A stretch of DNA of 64,000 bases from Schistosoma mansoni (taxonomy: Eukaryota; Platyhelminthes; Trematoda; Strigeidida; Schistosomatidae): positions 15,178,434 through 15,242,433 of the forward strand of contig NC_031502.1 of the NCBI RefSeq assembly GCF_000237925.1, in the 5' to 3' direction. Below the pieces are notes generated by a model that saw only the letters and a program-made list of their open reading frames with translations, ran no database searches and was not told where the DNA came from. Position numbers and translations under genes: made by a program. Positions 12,458 to 23,840 of this stretch are shown here, in pieces (within the stretch, counting starts at the first letter, position 1; the number at the start of each line of letters is the position of its first letter).

Positions 12458-13790
12458 AAGCAGCATGTTTTTGTAAGCAATCGAAGATTGACAAGTACCC
12501 TTCTTATGTTACCGTTAATTGTTTGTATAAGTTGACGTGTATCTGCTAACTTAATTAAAGTGATATGGTAAAAGAAGGGTCTACCTAAGATTCTATAGAC
12601 GTATTCTGAGAATTTCTGCTTAAAATAAGTAAAAACGTCAACAGTGAGATTTCCAAACATTACTGAGACACAGGATATCAGGTAAATATCCTAAAGTCTT
12701 TCAGTGTCTGATGAAGAAACAATCCTTGATCTTCCCAAATTATCCTACGTTATTGCTATTAAACCCTTGAAACCTGATTTGTGAATTCGAAAACAGTTTT
12801 CAGTCTTTCTTTGTTCTTGTTACGTAACTCTTATTTTATTACATTATTTCTTACCAAAGGTCACTAATATGGAGATTGATAACTTCATCAACTGGAGTGC
12901 GATTGAAATATGAAATTGATCGTCTGTGATATGAGATCATTTTCTGAAAAGGAGTAATTGTTCGACTTAGTCAAATAGTTATATCTGTTAGTTACAGATG
13001 CTGAACTGTATGATATTGTTAATATGTTTACATAGTAATTTACTGACTCACTGCTGTTAAAGAATAATCAGTTCAAATGTATGAATTGGACTGTTAATCT
13101 GACAAAGTAAATGGCATAAAAGGTAGTTGTGGTATTTATATGAGTTAATGATTCTTTTTTGCTTGACGACCTGCTTATTACGAATTGCAGATATAGTACA
13201 TTCATTGGTACTCATCCAGTTCTACTTTCTGTAAATTGCACTATTTTAGGAACTCCTAGTTAGTACAATATTTCGAATACTTCTGGTTATCATAGTAGTG
13301 TATTCATATACCATTTTAATTTATTTTGGAAATCAAATATGTTCTTACGACAGTCTTGCGTTTAATAGCGTTATTATATTATTCTTTTAGTTGACTGAAC
13401 TTATATCATTTTTTCTTTGCCGCTGACTTTTGTTTCGTTAGTTCATCAAGTGATCACTCATTTTCACCTTATAATGCTTTGTTACTATGCTAATAGGTGT
13501 TCTAGAGTCTTATTTAACATATATATATAATTACAACATTCTATCCGGACTTTTCAATCTTATTTTAATGTTAACCACACTATACTGATATCTTTTTCAC
13601 GCTAAATCTGATGGAATAAAATGAATTTATATTCTTCTGCCCAAATTGTTACTCTTAGTCTCTTTAAAATGATTATGATTGATGAAAATAAGCTCATATT
13701 TCTATATATGCCTTAATAATTCACTAATGAATACATTAGTTTCCGTTACATTTACCAACTCACATATATGTGCACACATATACATATGGG

Positions 13791-14200
13791 AGAGGAGTCG
13801 GACGACGCAGTCGGCTAGTGGAACATGTGCGTAAATGACCTTAGAATAATTTAGAAAACCATACTTTTGTTAGGCGAACTCATGAGTGAAACAGACCAGA
13901 GGATTAAGCTTATAACGGTTTTCAAAACTTTATCTGGAGATTATCGAAGAGCATTCTTAATACTTTGGAAGCCCTGGACATTAGAAACTCCAAGACAGCT
14001 TTGCGTGAACGAAAAGAACTTGTTCTGACCCTAAATTGGACTTGGTAAACTTTAGTGTCTAGAGTGTTGTGATAAACTCTTATTCCTTTCAATTCAGTTG
14101 ATATTGTTTGTTTGAATCTTCCAGTTGATGTTTGGGACTGCAATTGATCAGTTTCTTGTCAATGGGAAAATTCAAACAAACGATACCAAGTGAATTTAAA
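13791..14200. repeat. Dispersed repeat with an internal inverted pair
   Basis: The segment 14090-14131 (TTGTTTGTTTGAATCTTCC) reappears inverted and diverged at 14160-14200 (GGGAAAATTCAAACAAACGA), giving a foldback about 110 bases long. It directly precedes the SINE-like copy at 14237. I do not recognise a named family. Confidence 0.4.
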
Positions 14201-14236
14201 CTTCACCCCATTGCACAAGCGAGTGACCATCAAGAC

Positions 14237-14392
14237 TCAGTAGCTAAGTGGATAACGCAGTGGCTTTTGAAGCGAACGGTACTGGGTTCAGGCTCCAGAG
14301 TGAACATCACCTCTGAGATGCAGGTACATCCAGCTGTCGAGTCCCAAATAGGATGAAACACGTGTCCTGGATTCCACTGCTAGACACTATTC
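14237..14392 (+). mobile_element. Second tRNA-derived SINE family
   Basis: The copy has an A-box-like TAGCTAAGTGGATAACGC and a B-box-like GGTTCAGGCTCC about 45 bases apart. The body ends AAATAGGATGAAACACGTGT, then CCTGGATTCCACTGCTAG. The same 3' end recurs at 26549-26590. Its head differs from the Sm-alpha type, implying a different parental tRNA, while the GAGTCCC-A-ATAGGA-GAAAC part is shared, as in SINE families that exchange modules. Confidence 0.65.
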
Positions 14393-15960
14393 ATTTTTTC
14401 TAATTACTTTCATTTTATATCATCTCAATCTCTCGTTCCTATACATTCAATTCCAAATTTACATTTATATAACTTTAATTGGTTTCTATATATAAGTGCC
14501 TTAACATGTTATACGTGTGACCTGATTATTTGAAGTGTATTGAGTAAATATATCACATTTTTAGATCAACTTAATCTTTTTAAATCATTAGCCTACTTCT
14601 TTACAGATGCGTGTTTAATTTATTCCTTTTATTAATATTCTATATTTACCAGTATCTCACCACAAATTTATTTAAATTTTTAGCTGTGATGTCATAATAA
14701 GATACTTTGTTTCCATCTTTCAAACGTTTTATTTTGTATCAACAAACCGATACTTTAAACTACCAAATAGTTCCTCAAATTAATTTAGTCACATTCTTAT
14801 CTGTGTAGTGATATTTGGAAGGTATGCAGGACTGAATTTTGTGTGATTTTTTCTACATTGAATAGCTCTAGCTGTATTATTTCGAAAGGTGTTACGCTTC
14901 ACATGCCGTCATTGACAATCCTACACCTAATCATTACGAATATTTGTATGTTTTCTAAGAATATCATACTTCTGGTTTATATCCTTTTTATGTACTTCGG
15001 AAAAGCTTGAGAACTTGGATTTTTATACTCATGTGTTAGTCTAAACGCAATTTTAACAATTCTTGACATAAGGATATCAAAACTTAGGCTAACTGCTAAA
15101 TGGAACGACTATTTATGCTCTATTTCTATTTCTATCTCCTACTTTAAACCCTACCTTGGTGTACGTTACTTTGACACTCCTATTTAGATCTTCAAACTGA
15201 TTTTATCGAGGCCTGTAAACCCTAAATTTGTTTCCTGATTATACATATAAATCTCGTGTTTGTGTTATTCTTTTCAAGTCACATTAGTTAACTTGAAAAA
15301 AGAGTGATTGACAACCAATTTAATAATATGAAACTTAGTAAGACTGGTTTCATGAACCAACATTAAGTAATTTTTTAACATCAAACTTTATAAAACTCAT
15401 CATATACCTAGAGAATATAAAAGTTGGCAAAATTTATTTGGATGAATCTATGACGAACAAAAGACTCCATGATCTGTGTTGATTGAGATCGATTACTTGA
15501 TTTTATATGATCAGTGTAACTAAGTGGTAACTACTCTCAAATCTGAATTGTTGACGAATCACTCTGTGCATGATTATCGTAAGATAGTACAATCTATTAG
15601 AATAACTACAGAATTATGTACAAAATTGAAATCTGAAACGTTAAAAGTTGTTAGATATGTAGCTCGTAGTTCATCCACAAATTTATAAAATCTATTGTGA
15701 CATGTATTTTCAGTGATTTTTTCTAACGATAGTATAAAAATCACATATTTTTCCTATTTGTCACACTTCATATGTAACCACGTTTATACTCAATATCTAT
15801 TGTTTCTCTTTATCAATAGTAAAGAAACAGATATAATTGTTTGGTCATATTTGACATACTCTTCACTACCGCGATTATTGAAATATAAACACTATCTCCG
15901 CCATCTATTTTTATGCTTTATTGACCACGGCCTTTGATTGAAGATTATAATAGTAATATA
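14393..15960. other. Intergenic, nothing recognised
   Basis: AT-rich sequence with no coding, RNA or repeat feature I can support. Short frames (for example 15713-15937) lack any family signature. Confidence 0.5.
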
Positions 15961-15962
15961 AC

Positions 15963-16125
15963 ATCAGAAGGGGGTTTTGTGGAGATTTTAGTCATTTTAT
16001 AGTTGAAATCATGAGTCAATTGAAGACAGACCACCATGGAAAACCTGGAGGCTTCAATTGACTAATGAGTTCAACTACAAACTTACTAAAACCTCCACAA
16101 AAACCCTTGTGATAATAATCATATG
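15963..16125. repeat. Palindrome made from two head-to-head Sm-alpha tails
   Basis: Arm 15966-16016 (GGGTTTTGTGGAGATTTTAG) and arm 16052-16116 (CTAAAACCTCCACAAAAACC) are inverted copies of the same SINE tail, around a short spacer that holds CCATGGAAAACCTGG. The arms are about 85-90% alike. Confidence 0.75.
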
Positions 16126-16285
16126 CTCAATAATGACTGGTTTCAAGAGGTATTTCCTGGAGTTCTAGTGAGAAGCAGTGACCAGTGGAGTTCAATCGGG
16201 TCTGTTATGAGATAGTAACTCACTGAAGACAATGATAAATGGTTGCTCAATTTCGTGGATTGGTTGAAGTTAGACATTAACACCG

Positions 16286-16485
16286 TTGGATGCCGGCTCA
16301 GTTGTCTAGAGGTTAGGCGCTCGCACGTGAGACTAATAGGTCCTGGGTTCGAATCTCGCGAAGCGGGATCATGGATGCGCACTGTTGAGGAGTCCCATAA
16401 TAGGACGAAACGGCCGTCCAGTGTTTCCAGGTTTTCCATGGTGGTCTAGCTTCAATTGACTCATGATTTCAACTATAAAATTACT
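16286..16485 (+). mobile_element. Sm-alpha-type SINE, well preserved
   Basis: It runs GGATGCCGGCTCAGTTGTCT, B-box GGTTCGAATCTCGC, GGATGCGCACTGTTGAGGAG, and ends with CAATTGACTCATGATTTC. It is the best copy in the window. The upstream flank 16205-16272 also occurs, inverted, beside the copy at 4129. It abuts the LTR-like end at 16486. Confidence 0.88.
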
Positions 16486-17402
16486 GTAACATCCTTTTAG
16501 GCCTTCACACACTACGTTGGAGTTTTAGCCCGGATCATTATTAAATAATACTAGCAGATTTAACCTTCTTCATTTTGCTGTTTGTGCCACCAAGTGCAGA
16601 GGAACCTTTGTTAATCAAGCGAACTCATTTATGGTTGTTATCTCAGCGAGAAGCTTACAAGTAATATTCATTTTATAACAATTGTTACCATTTTGTTGTT
16701 CAATATAACTTTTTATATTGTAACTGTAATTTGTTATCTTTTGCGTTACTCACAGACATACGTTTAGGTTTGTAGTGTTAATTCTTTTAGTATATTATTG
16801 GCAACTTTGTGTATTGTTATATCTTGAGTAGGCTTGTAGCTGTAAATAAATCCCCAAAATCAATAGCTCTGTAAGTGTTCGATATTGGATACTGACCACA
16901 TTAGTTTTAGTGGACTCGTTTAGCTGAAAGCGCTCAGTCATGCATCCGTACCAGATCACGTTTCAGAACAGAGTGGGAAACATCTCCTACGATCATTACC
17001 CAGATTAGATCAGTCACTTCTCGATATATTGATAACCCATCAAATATATCTTCCAACCTCCTCGCTTCTGACTTCTGATTTTAACTGGGTGGGGACGATT
17101 CGATTATAGGTGTTACTGGTAAAGTGTTGTCAAACTACAATACTGGTGGTATCTTCAGTGGTGAGATAGACGCCATCTGATACACCAAACGATAAACTGT
17201 GAGTCTGTTCCTTTTTGGAACTTCATAAATCATTGTTTTGCTTTACTAGACTTTTATATATTGTGATGTATATATTTTTTCGAGTTTTCGGATATATTTG
17301 AATTATTTATTTTTCGATCATCATGATACCTGATTTTTCACTATGACGAACAGATACCCCAAGTATTTTAGTTAAAGACTATCCCCACCCTCGTTTCAGC
17401 TG

Positions 17403-18029
17403 ATGCCTTTTCGGCCGGACAATATCGAAGCCTGGTTCTGCAACGCAGAAGCTGACTTCCACGAGTACGGCATTACTGACGCACGTGCACAGTTCCTCGC
17501 GGTTGTTAAGGCATTACCGCGCGAATTTAACAGTTACGTAACATCTAGTATGTTTACTAGTGATGTTTTGAAACCTTACGAAAGTCTTAAACGATCGATT
17601 CTTAAACGCGGAGATCTAACCGATCGACAAAGGTCAGTTCAACTCCTTATTAGTATCGACCTCCAACATGGCTCCGCGACAGATATGTTGCTAAGGCTGA
17701 GAGAGGTGTTTGGCCAAAGAACTTTCGATGAAGACCCATTCAGACAGCTTTTCTTATCTAAACTTCCGCAACAGGTGCAAGCAGTTCTCTCCTCGTTTCA
17801 AAACAACGCCGTAGACGAGCCGGCTGCATCTACTGACCGCATACTTGAAATCACGAAAACCTCTAGTGCCGAGGTGTTCTCACTCCAAGAAAAACCTCAA
17901 GAGAGACAATGTGACATTTCGGATCTGTGTCATACACTGACACGTTATCTTAGGTTTCGTAATGACCGTAAACGGTCACATAGTCCTCCAAGAACGACTT
18001 CATGTAGGCGATCTGTCTCTAGACCATGA
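17403..18029 (+). pseudogene. gag capsid region of gypsy fossil A
   Basis: A 208-codon frame beginning MPFRPDNIEAWFCNAEADF. Pattern FRPD..EAWF followed by a long helical region (PFRQLFLSKLPQQVQAVL) and a basic Ser/Arg tail is the capsid type seen in invertebrate gypsy elements. The same gag occurs inverted at 22980-23440. It is a fossil part of a broken element. Confidence 0.8.
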
Positions 18030-19351
18030 GAGACGGATAACCCCGACTGGTGCTGATATCATAACCAATATGGAAACGATTTCAAAGGCATGTCATGACC
18101 GTCAACATTCAGAAATGCTAAATCGGAAGCAACTCCTTAGACTTCCTAGGACACACTATTGATGCTTAAGGCATCTGACCTCTGTAAAGCAAAGTGACGG
18201 CCATTCTGGATTACCCAGAACCAACCAACATTAAGTAATTGCGCACATTCAACGGTCTTGTGAGTTTCTTTAGATGGTTAAAACCAAAATGCGCGTCCCT
18301 TATGAAACTGCTAACCGACCAACTTCGTGGAAATGCGAAATTCATTAGTCTGGACGATACTGCGCTAAAAACATTCTCCACAATTAAGGAACTCATCGCA
18401 AAGGCAACTTTGCTAGCACATCAGGACACCCAAGCGATCATTAGTATCGCAGTAGACGCATCCGACTGTGCAATCGGATGAGTCTTACAACAATGAGTTA
18501 ACCACTCTTGGCAACCTTTAGGATTTTTCTCGAGACAGTTGCAAGACACTGAATCGAGGTACAGCACTTTCGGTAGGGAACCCCCAGCTATGTATTGTGC
18601 TGTACGGCATTTCCAACATTCCATCGAAGGAAGAGAATTCACGCTTTTTACCGATCATAAACCTCTTACCTTCTCTTTAAGCTCATCCTCAGACAAGTAC
18701 TCACCCCGAGAGTCTTGACAACTTGACTACATTTCGCAGTTTACTTCAGATATACAACACATTTCTGGAGCAAACAATGTAGTTGCAGACGCCTTCATTG
18801 AACAGTTTCCAAGGAATCGACCTTAAACTCGTTCAGCTTCAAAAAGAAGACACTGATCTTCAGCACGGGTTATCCTCGACAACACTTAAACTAAGTACTG
18901 GGCAGATGGGAACAGGTAAGGAAACCTTACTTTGCGACATATCTACAGGTAGGGACCGCCCGATCGTACCGAAACATTTTCGACGCAACGTCTTCAATAC
19001 GTTGCACAATCTTTCTCATCCAGGTGTTCGTGCATCAATCAAGCTTATAGCCGAACGGTTTTGCTGGCCTGGTATGAATAAAGACGTTAGGGAGTGGGCA
19101 CGCTCTTGTGTAAGGTGCCAGAAATCTAAGGTCATAAGACACAACAAATGTCCCCCAGGTTCGTTCAAAACTCCTGGTGCTCGTTTCGGCCATGTTCATC
19201 TGGATATGATATGACTCTTACCCGATTCAAAGTAAACGCTGACATTGGATACACTCGCATCTCAACACGTTTATGAAACTACACTCTGACTTCCAGGAGA
19301 ATTCGTGGATCCTTTGTCTTCTTCAATGAACATAGATCTAAACTTCTTCAC

Positions 19352-19511
19352 GAGCAGGCTTGCAAATGCAATGCGTTCAGTTAAACCTGTTTCCAGTCGA
19401 CCTCAATCAAGTGATGTTTTCGTTCAACCTGACCTACGACATAGTACACATGTCTTCGTACGTCGAGGCTCACATCGACGACCACAGATGTGGTTGGGCG
19501 CGGTTGCCGTT
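19352..19511 (+). repeat. 160-bp direct repeat, left copy (LINE target duplication)
   Basis: It is identical to 22529-22688 over all 160 bases as read by eye. It contains the integrase C-terminal sequence of fossil A, so the duplicated DNA is the LINE's target, not part of the LINE. Confidence 0.93.
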
Positions 19512-22500
19512 GGGTAGGCTACCTGTCCACTCACGCACGGCTCATATAGACAAACAGGAAGAAGCTCACGCGTTCCAAATTGAAAGCATAAACTGCCTAT
19601 ACACGAACGCTGCGAGCTTGCCAAACAAAGTGGATGAGCTGCGTGAACTTAGAAACGCTAATGATGCCCATCTGATAGGAATATCCGAAACTTGGATAAC
19701 GTCTCAGTTCACGGACCAGGAGCTAGCAATAACCGGAATGTCTTTATTTCGCAACGACAGAAAAACAGGAATGGGGGGTGGGGTAGCACTATACATACGG
19801 TCATGCCTGGAGGCGCACCAACTTCACAACCAAGAGTTTCTCAATCTTGATGAGTCAGTATGGTGCTCAGTAAGATTGTCTACCACCTCGAGGTATCTAG
19901 TTGGGGTCATCTACAGGAAGCTCACTGCCGACATCGAGTATGACAAACGTCTGCTGGAAGGATTAACTCGCTCTACGCGTCTCGGATTCTCTCAAATCCT
20001 GATTCTAGGGGACTTCAATCTTCCTAGAATCAACTTCGTGGAACATACATACATTGGAGGTGACAACTCTACTGAAGCTCGGTTCTTCAACCTCATCGGT
20101 GACCTGGGATTATTCGAAAATGTGAAGTCGGCAACTCGTTGGAGAAACAGTCAGACGCCGTCGCGTTTAGACTGGGTATTCACAAATGAAGAATTCCTAG
20201 TTGACGACCTATCAATCCTGGCTCCCCTGAGGAAAAGTCATTACGCCGTCTTATCATTCAGCTTTGTCAGCAAAACGGAGCTAAGATATCCTACTAGCAA
20301 CAAGCGCTGGAACTTCAAACGGTTAAATGTGTTAGCTTTACAGGACTATCTACAACAGGTGGATTGGGATGTTCACCCTCAAATTGAAGTGGATGCTCAT
20401 TGGGATTTTTTACTGCACACGATCTTATGTGCTACTGAGCATTCAGTTCCTAAAATGGTCCCAAAAAGCTACAAGCAACCTCCATTCATCAAGAACCGCA
20501 CTCGTCGTTTGCTAAGCCGCAAAAGGCACTGTTGGGCTGAATATAAACGAACTGATAACAACGACGCATACAGGCAATATAAACGCATAAGGAACATATG
20601 TTCAAAGGCAATGAGAGAAGATAGGCTTCAGTTCCAGACCAAACTTACCGATAAATTCGTCTGCAATCCGAAAAGCTTATTCAATTACGCAGCTTCTCTT
20701 CGACAAGGCAAAACTGGAGTTTCCTGACTGCTTGGTCCTAATGGCCCGACCAATAACGACGAAGATGCCGCTAACCTTTTGGCTGAACAACACTCCCAGA
20801 CATTCCAGCTGACCCACATCAACCATACTGACGAAAGCTTCACCTGCACCTGTACAGGACTTTCCGAAGTGGACCTGAGTGCTGACCTGGTGCTCCGTAA
20901 ACTGCAGCACCTAAGAAAAGACACTTTTCCTGGTCCGGATATGGTTCATTCCGCTGTTTTGAGGGAAGCAGCTTCAATCCTGGCGACACCACTTAGCGTG
21001 ATGTTTGCACACTCGCTAAGCAGAGGCAAACTACCGGAAATTTGGAAGCTGGCCCACATCACACCAATTTTCAAAGGAGATCGACGCAGTGAACCCTCAA
21101 GCTACCGACCAGTGGCCCTTCTCTCCATACCTTCCAAAATTATGGAGTCCCTAATATACGACGGTATACTAGAATACTTATCATCCTCAAAGTTCTTCTC
21201 ACCTCAACAGCATGGTTTCAGAAAGGGTCATTCTTGTATGATCAACCTGCTGAGTGCGGTGGATAGATGGACAACCATCCTTGATCGCGAAGGGAAGGTT
21301 GACGTCATCTACCTGGACTTCTCAAAAGCTTTTGATAGGGTCAACCACGCATGTCTTATCAAGAAGCTTAGACGATTGGGTATAAAACCCCCTTTGATTG
21401 ATTGGCTCTCTTCATATTTAGAAAACCGACACTTTAAGGTCAGGGTTAACTTCATTCTCTCTCAGGCTATGGAATGTCCTAGTGGGGTCCCCCAGGGCTC
21501 AATACTAGGACCTCTTCTCTTCTTGATTTACATTAACGATCTTCCTCAACGAGTTTCATCTGACTTGTTGCTTTTTGCTGATGATGTGAAACTTTGGAGA
21601 GAGATACGTAATCATAATGATATACTAGTTCTTCAGGAGGATCTGACCCAACTTCAAAGTTGGGCAGACGACAACGGACTTACCTTCAACACTACAAAGT
21701 GCAAAGTAGTCCATCTGAGACATGTTGCAGACTATAGTTACAACTTAGATAACTCCTCTCTAGAAGTTTCCCAAGTCGAAAAAGATTTAGGAGTGTTGGT
21801 ACCCTATGACCTGAAATCGTATGCGAACTGTGACAAAAACGCCTCTCAAGCAAACCTTGCACTGGTAACATTGAAGCGTATTTTTGGCCAGTTTGACGGT
21901 AGAACCTTCCACATAATCTTCAACAGTTTTATTCGTCCCCATTTAGAGTACGGAAACATAGTATTTCCTCCCTCCCTCCAAAAGGATAAGGACACTCTGG
22001 AACGTATACAACGTCGAGCCACGAAATCAGTTCGGGGACTCAAATTCAAACCTTATGAAGAGCGCCTCAAATCACTTAACCTTTACCCGTTAGAGTACAG
22101 GCGTCTTAGAGGTGACCTTCTTATGACTTATAGTATCCTTAATACTTCTGGTCATCCCCTTAAACATCTTCTTAAGCTTAGTCATAACACTAACCTGAGA
22201 GGAAACACCCAGAAATTGGAGACCCTACATAGCAGAACAGACTGCAGACACAACTTCTACTCCGTTAGAGTTGTCAAGTGCTGGAATTCGCTGCCGACTG
22301 AGCTAGTCCAAGCGACCTCCCAGGAGTCCTTTAAGAGGAAACTTGACTTATTCTTAAGGACTAAGGATAACATATTATTATGATTTACCAAATTCTTTTT
22401 TTTTTCCTCTATTATCGTTGATATACCTAGGTTTTTGCCTGGAGGTATTGGTGATCCACTGCTACTAGACACGGAAGCCCGTTAAGGGAAAGCTTCTTCT

Positions 22501-22528
22501 ATTCCGTCCTCAACCATTTGAACCATTT
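19512..22528 (+). mobile_element. CR1-like non-LTR retrotransposon (LINE), nearly intact ORF2
   Basis: A 3.0-kb LINE inserted into gypsy fossil A and bounded by the 160-bp direct repeat. It encodes apurinic-type endonuclease then reverse transcriptase in one frame, and has a 3' UTR ending in a doubled AACCATTTG, like the short microsatellite ends of CR1 elements. Domain style matches the schistosome SR1/Perere group within the CR1-Jockey assemblage, but the clade is inferred, not computed. No ORF1 is present, so the copy is 5'-truncated just upstream of the endonuclease. Identical flanking repeats and a nearly open frame indicate a recent insertion. Confidence 0.9.
19513..22383 (+). pseudogene. 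LINE ORF2: endonuclease-reverse transcriptase with one in-frame stop
   Basis: The frame is continuous from the element's left border to TGA at 22381, except for a TGA at 20725-20727 in the linker between domains. The endonuclease starts near 19588 (INCLYTNAASLPNKVDEL) and shows SETWI, LILGDFNLP, RLDWVFTN and SHYAVLSF, the usual metal-binding and His sites. Reverse transcriptase follows: SYRPVALLSIPSKIME, motif A VIYLDFSKAFDRVNH, GVPQGSILGPLLF, and the catalytic LLFADDVKLW. A thumb/C-terminal region ends FLRTKDNILL. LINEs of this type nick target DNA and copy their RNA in place. The stop makes this copy probably non-autonomous unless it is read through. Confidence 0.9.
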
Positions 22529-22688
22529 GAGCAGGCTTGCAAATGCAATGCGTTCAGTTAAACCTGTTTCCAGTCGACCTCAATCAAGTGATGTTTTCGT
22601 TCAACCTGACCTACGACATAGTACACATGTCTTCGTACGTCGAGGCTCACATCGACGACCACAGATGTGGTTGGGCGCGGTTGCCGTT
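22529..22688 (+). repeat. 160-bp direct repeat, right copy
   Basis: It is identical to 19352-19511. It follows the doubled AACCATTTG at the LINE 3' end directly, and is followed by sequence not found after the left copy. Confidence 0.93.
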
Positions 22689-23840
22689 AACGCGTGCCTA
22701 CTGGGAAGTTCCCGGATTGTTTTTCGTGTTATTCGATTTTAAATTGGGGTAATTGCAGGGTTTTCTGCAATATTCGGCAGACTCCCCATACTGGCTATGA
22801 TATCAGCACCAGTCGGGGTTACCCGTCTCTCGTGGTCTGGAGACAAACCGCTTACGCGAAGTGTTTCTTCGCTGGGTATGTGACTGTTTACGGTCATTAC
22901 GAAATCTAAGATAGAGTGTAAGTGTATGACATAGTTCTGTAATGTCATTCTGGGTCGTTTGAGGTTTTTCTTTGACTGAAAAAACCTCAGCATTAGAGGC
23001 CTTCGAGGATGCGGTCAGCAGATGCAGCCGGCTCGTCTATGGCGTTGTTTTGAAAAGTGATAAGTACTGCTTGAACCTGCTGAGGAAGTTTACACAAGAA
23101 AAGTTATCTGAATAGGCCATCATCAAAAGTTCTTTGGACAATCACATCTCTCATTCTTAGCAACACATCTGTTGCTGGATCATGTTTGAGATCGAAGTTA
23201 TTGAGGAGTTGATCTAACCTTTGTTGATCGGTTAGATCTCTGCGTCTCAAAATGGACCGTTTTAGAATTTCGAAAGGTTCTGAAACATCTTTTGTAAACA
23301 TACTACGTGCTACGTACCTGTTGAATTCGCGTACTAGTACCTTTACAACCGCGAGGAATTGTGCGCGTAGATCATTCATGTCGTATTCGTGGAAGTCGTT
23401 CTCTGCGTAGCAGGATCAAGCTTCGCTATCGTCTGGCCAAAAGGGCATTATCTGAAACGAGGGTGGTGTAATAGTCATGATCTTAAGTAGCTTAGGAGTC
23501 TGTTCTGTCATGACGAATTTAAAGTATAGAGATGAACGAGGGAAAAGTATTCAAAAATACAAAAAAATATCACAATATATAAAAAATAAAGTAAGGCAAT
23601 GATTTATGAAGTTCCGAAAAGGAACAGACCCACAATTTATGCGTTGGTGTACCAGATCACATCGGGCTCACCAATGAGGATACTGAAGATACCACAGGTA
23701 TTGTAGTTTGACAACACTTTACCAGTAACAACTTCTATAACTGAATCGCACCTACCTAATGAAACCAAAAGTCAGAAGCTAGGAGGTTGGAAGATATATT
23801 TGATGGGTTATCAACATATCGAGAAGTGACTGAGTTCGTC
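22689..23840 (-). mobile_element. Gypsy fossil A', inverted partial copy (leader and gag)
   Basis: On the minus strand this repeats the leader (about 23840-23440, matching 17010-17400) and gag (about 23440-22980) of fossil A, then the zinc-knuckle-like patch near 22800-22850. It lies head to head with fossil A. It is broken, lacks an LTR and all of pol, and is more diverged in gag than expected for a recent duplicate. Bases 22689-22760 were not identified. Confidence 0.75.

Larger units (their letters stand above)
5980..13790. other. Gene-poor intergenic stretch
   Basis: This is about 7.8 kb of AT-rich sequence. I found only a SINE (6976-7113), short AAT repeats (8791-8818) and two TA microsatellites (listed separately). 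Open frames here are short and partly made of the simple repeats; none shows a protein family. It includes whatever promoter the POU6-like gene has, but no element stands out. Confidence 0.6.
16486..19511 (+). mobile_element. Ty3/gypsy-type LTR retrotransposon fossil A (broken)
   Basis: A decayed gypsy element of the group to which schistosome Boudicca belongs. Parts in order: an LTR-like and leader region starting TGTAACATCC at 16486; a gag capsid frame (17403-18029) with a Lys/Arg/Ser-rich end; a zinc-knuckle-like patch (about 18040-18100); then, without most of protease and reverse transcriptase, RNase H (about 18240-18720) and integrase (H2C2 zinc domain about 18960-19140; C-terminal part 19305-19511). 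It is interrupted by a LINE at 19512; the repeated target continues at 22529. It carries several breaks and a large internal loss, and no 3' LTR was found. I judge it old and inactive. Confidence 0.85.

Noticed and set aside
12364-12660. 98-codon minus-strand frame
   Set aside because: It runs through a TA microsatellite (repeated Tyr-Ile) and has no splice or family support.
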